Of a stretch of 64,000 nt of DNA, positions 63,659 to 64,000 are shown piece after piece (position 1 is the first letter of the stretch; each line of letters starts with the position of its first letter). The DNA is from Hyphomicrobiales bacterium. GTDB taxonomy: Bacteria > Pseudomonadota > Alphaproteobacteria > Rhizobiales > Rhizobiaceae. Position numbers and translations under genes: made by a program. The stretch is from positions 62,001 through 126,000 of the forward strand of contig UBZT01000007.1 in assembly GCA_900470155.1 (NCBI GenBank), given 5' to 3'. The notes under the pieces are model-generated. The model was not told the DNA's origin. It saw nothing but the letters and a program-made list of their open reading frames with translations, and made no database searches.

Positions 63659-64000
63659 CTAAATCTCGGTCGGGATATAGTGCCGCTCGTAGCGCAAACC
63701 GAGCCCTGTTAGCATTTCATAGCCGATCGTACCGGCGGCCCGCGCCACGTCGTCGAGCCGGATGTTGGAGCCGAACAGCTCGATATAGTCGCCGGCTGCA
63801 ATGGCAGCGCTCGGCACGTCGGTAATATCGAAGATGGTCATGTCCATGGTGACACGCCCGACGACCGGAACCTTGTGTCCCGCGATAAAGCCGTAGGCGC
63901 CGGCGATGCCGGTATTGCGCAGGGCAACGCCATGGCCGGAGAGGTTGCGCAGATAACCGTCGGCATAGCCGACAGAGGCAATGGCGAGACGGCTGTCGCG
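63659..64000 (-). CDS. alr: Alanine racemase, C-terminal part (5' end outside the window)
   Basis: The last 113 codons of an alr gene. The motif VGYADGYLRNLSG, containing the catalytic tyrosine, and VGRVTMDMTIFDITD are visible, followed by the end sequence YEMLTGLGLRYERHYI. This PLP enzyme supplies D-alanine for peptidoglycan. Because the 5' two thirds are missing, the start and PLP lysine are not seen. The order alr, radA, cvpA, purF is conserved in rhizobia apart from the toxin-antitoxin insertion. Confidence 0.92.
   Translation of the reverse strand, partial: RDSRLAIASVGYADGYLRNLSGHGVALRNTGIAGAYGFIAGHKVPVVGRVTMDMTIFDITDVPSAAIAAGDYIELFGSNIRLDDVARAAGTIGYEMLTGLGLRYERHYIPTEI

Overview
The window looks like a chromosomal segment of a Rhizobiaceae bacterium (Rhizobium/Agrobacterium type). 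Support comes from two Porin_2-family porins, a single bifunctional Rsh (p)ppGpp enzyme, the DUF2062-acpS-lepB-rnc-era block followed by recO, a nadABC operon with an alphaproteobacterial NadQ-type regulator nearby, the pssA/psd pair, an Atm1-type ABC exporter, rhizobial small proteins (DUF3563), and a RIME-like intergenic palindrome. Most of it is dense housekeeping sequence with strongly GC-ending codons. No phage, IS element, plasmid origin or CRISPR array is visible.

Layout. 1-3.6 kb: the 5' end of a tyrosine recombinase gene, then two divergent porin genes around a tRNA-Ser(GCT). The first 171 bp of the two porin genes are identical and inverted. 3.7-11.4 kb: hydrolase, soluble lytic transglycosylase, dapA, smpB, ada, a NYN-domain protein and rpoZ. 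11.4-20.5 kb: rsh, a DUF3563 protein, then DUF2062-acpS-lepB-rnc-era, an AbrB-type membrane protein with a divergent TetR regulator, and recO. 20.4-26.8 kb: small proteins, an MFS transporter, MOSC and HD proteins and a very large DUF2339 membrane protein. 27-34.7 kb: nadA-nadB-nadC behind a perfect operator, an EF-hand protein, and the opposing operon ygfZ-HD-phosphatase-nadQ. 34.8-45.3 kb: secreted hypotheticals, Nudix, SRAP, pssA/psd, a GGDEF protein, Atm1 and a LysM protein. 45.4-52.4 kb: LOG family, cupin, RarD, LysR with a divergent MFS and aldo/keto reductase, and cimA. 52.4-57.5 kb: a RIME-like repeat, then a compact vapB-vapC-GFA-sORF-GFA-GFA-pip unit, then cysS behind a candidate cysteine leader peptide. 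57.5-64 kb: EamA, SDR, purF, cvpA, radA, a ParDE-type toxin-antitoxin pair and the 3' part of alr.

The genes cover envelope composition (porins, transglycosylase, phosphatidylethanolamine synthesis, LysM, alr), NAD synthesis with its probable own repressor, RNA processing and ribosome quality control (rnc, era, smpB), the stringent response (rsh with rpoZ just upstream), DNA repair (ada, recO, radA, SRAP) and purine/cysteinyl-tRNA metabolism. The signals most worth follow-up are the inverted porin repeat, which could swap the two porin promoters by inversion; the leader ORF upstream of cysS; the toxin-antitoxin-headed GFA/peptidase operon with an embedded 41-residue membrane protein; and a 31-codon ORF with a perfect ribosome binding site at 20.7-20.8 kb. 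All functional calls rest on reading sequence motifs by eye; no database search was run.
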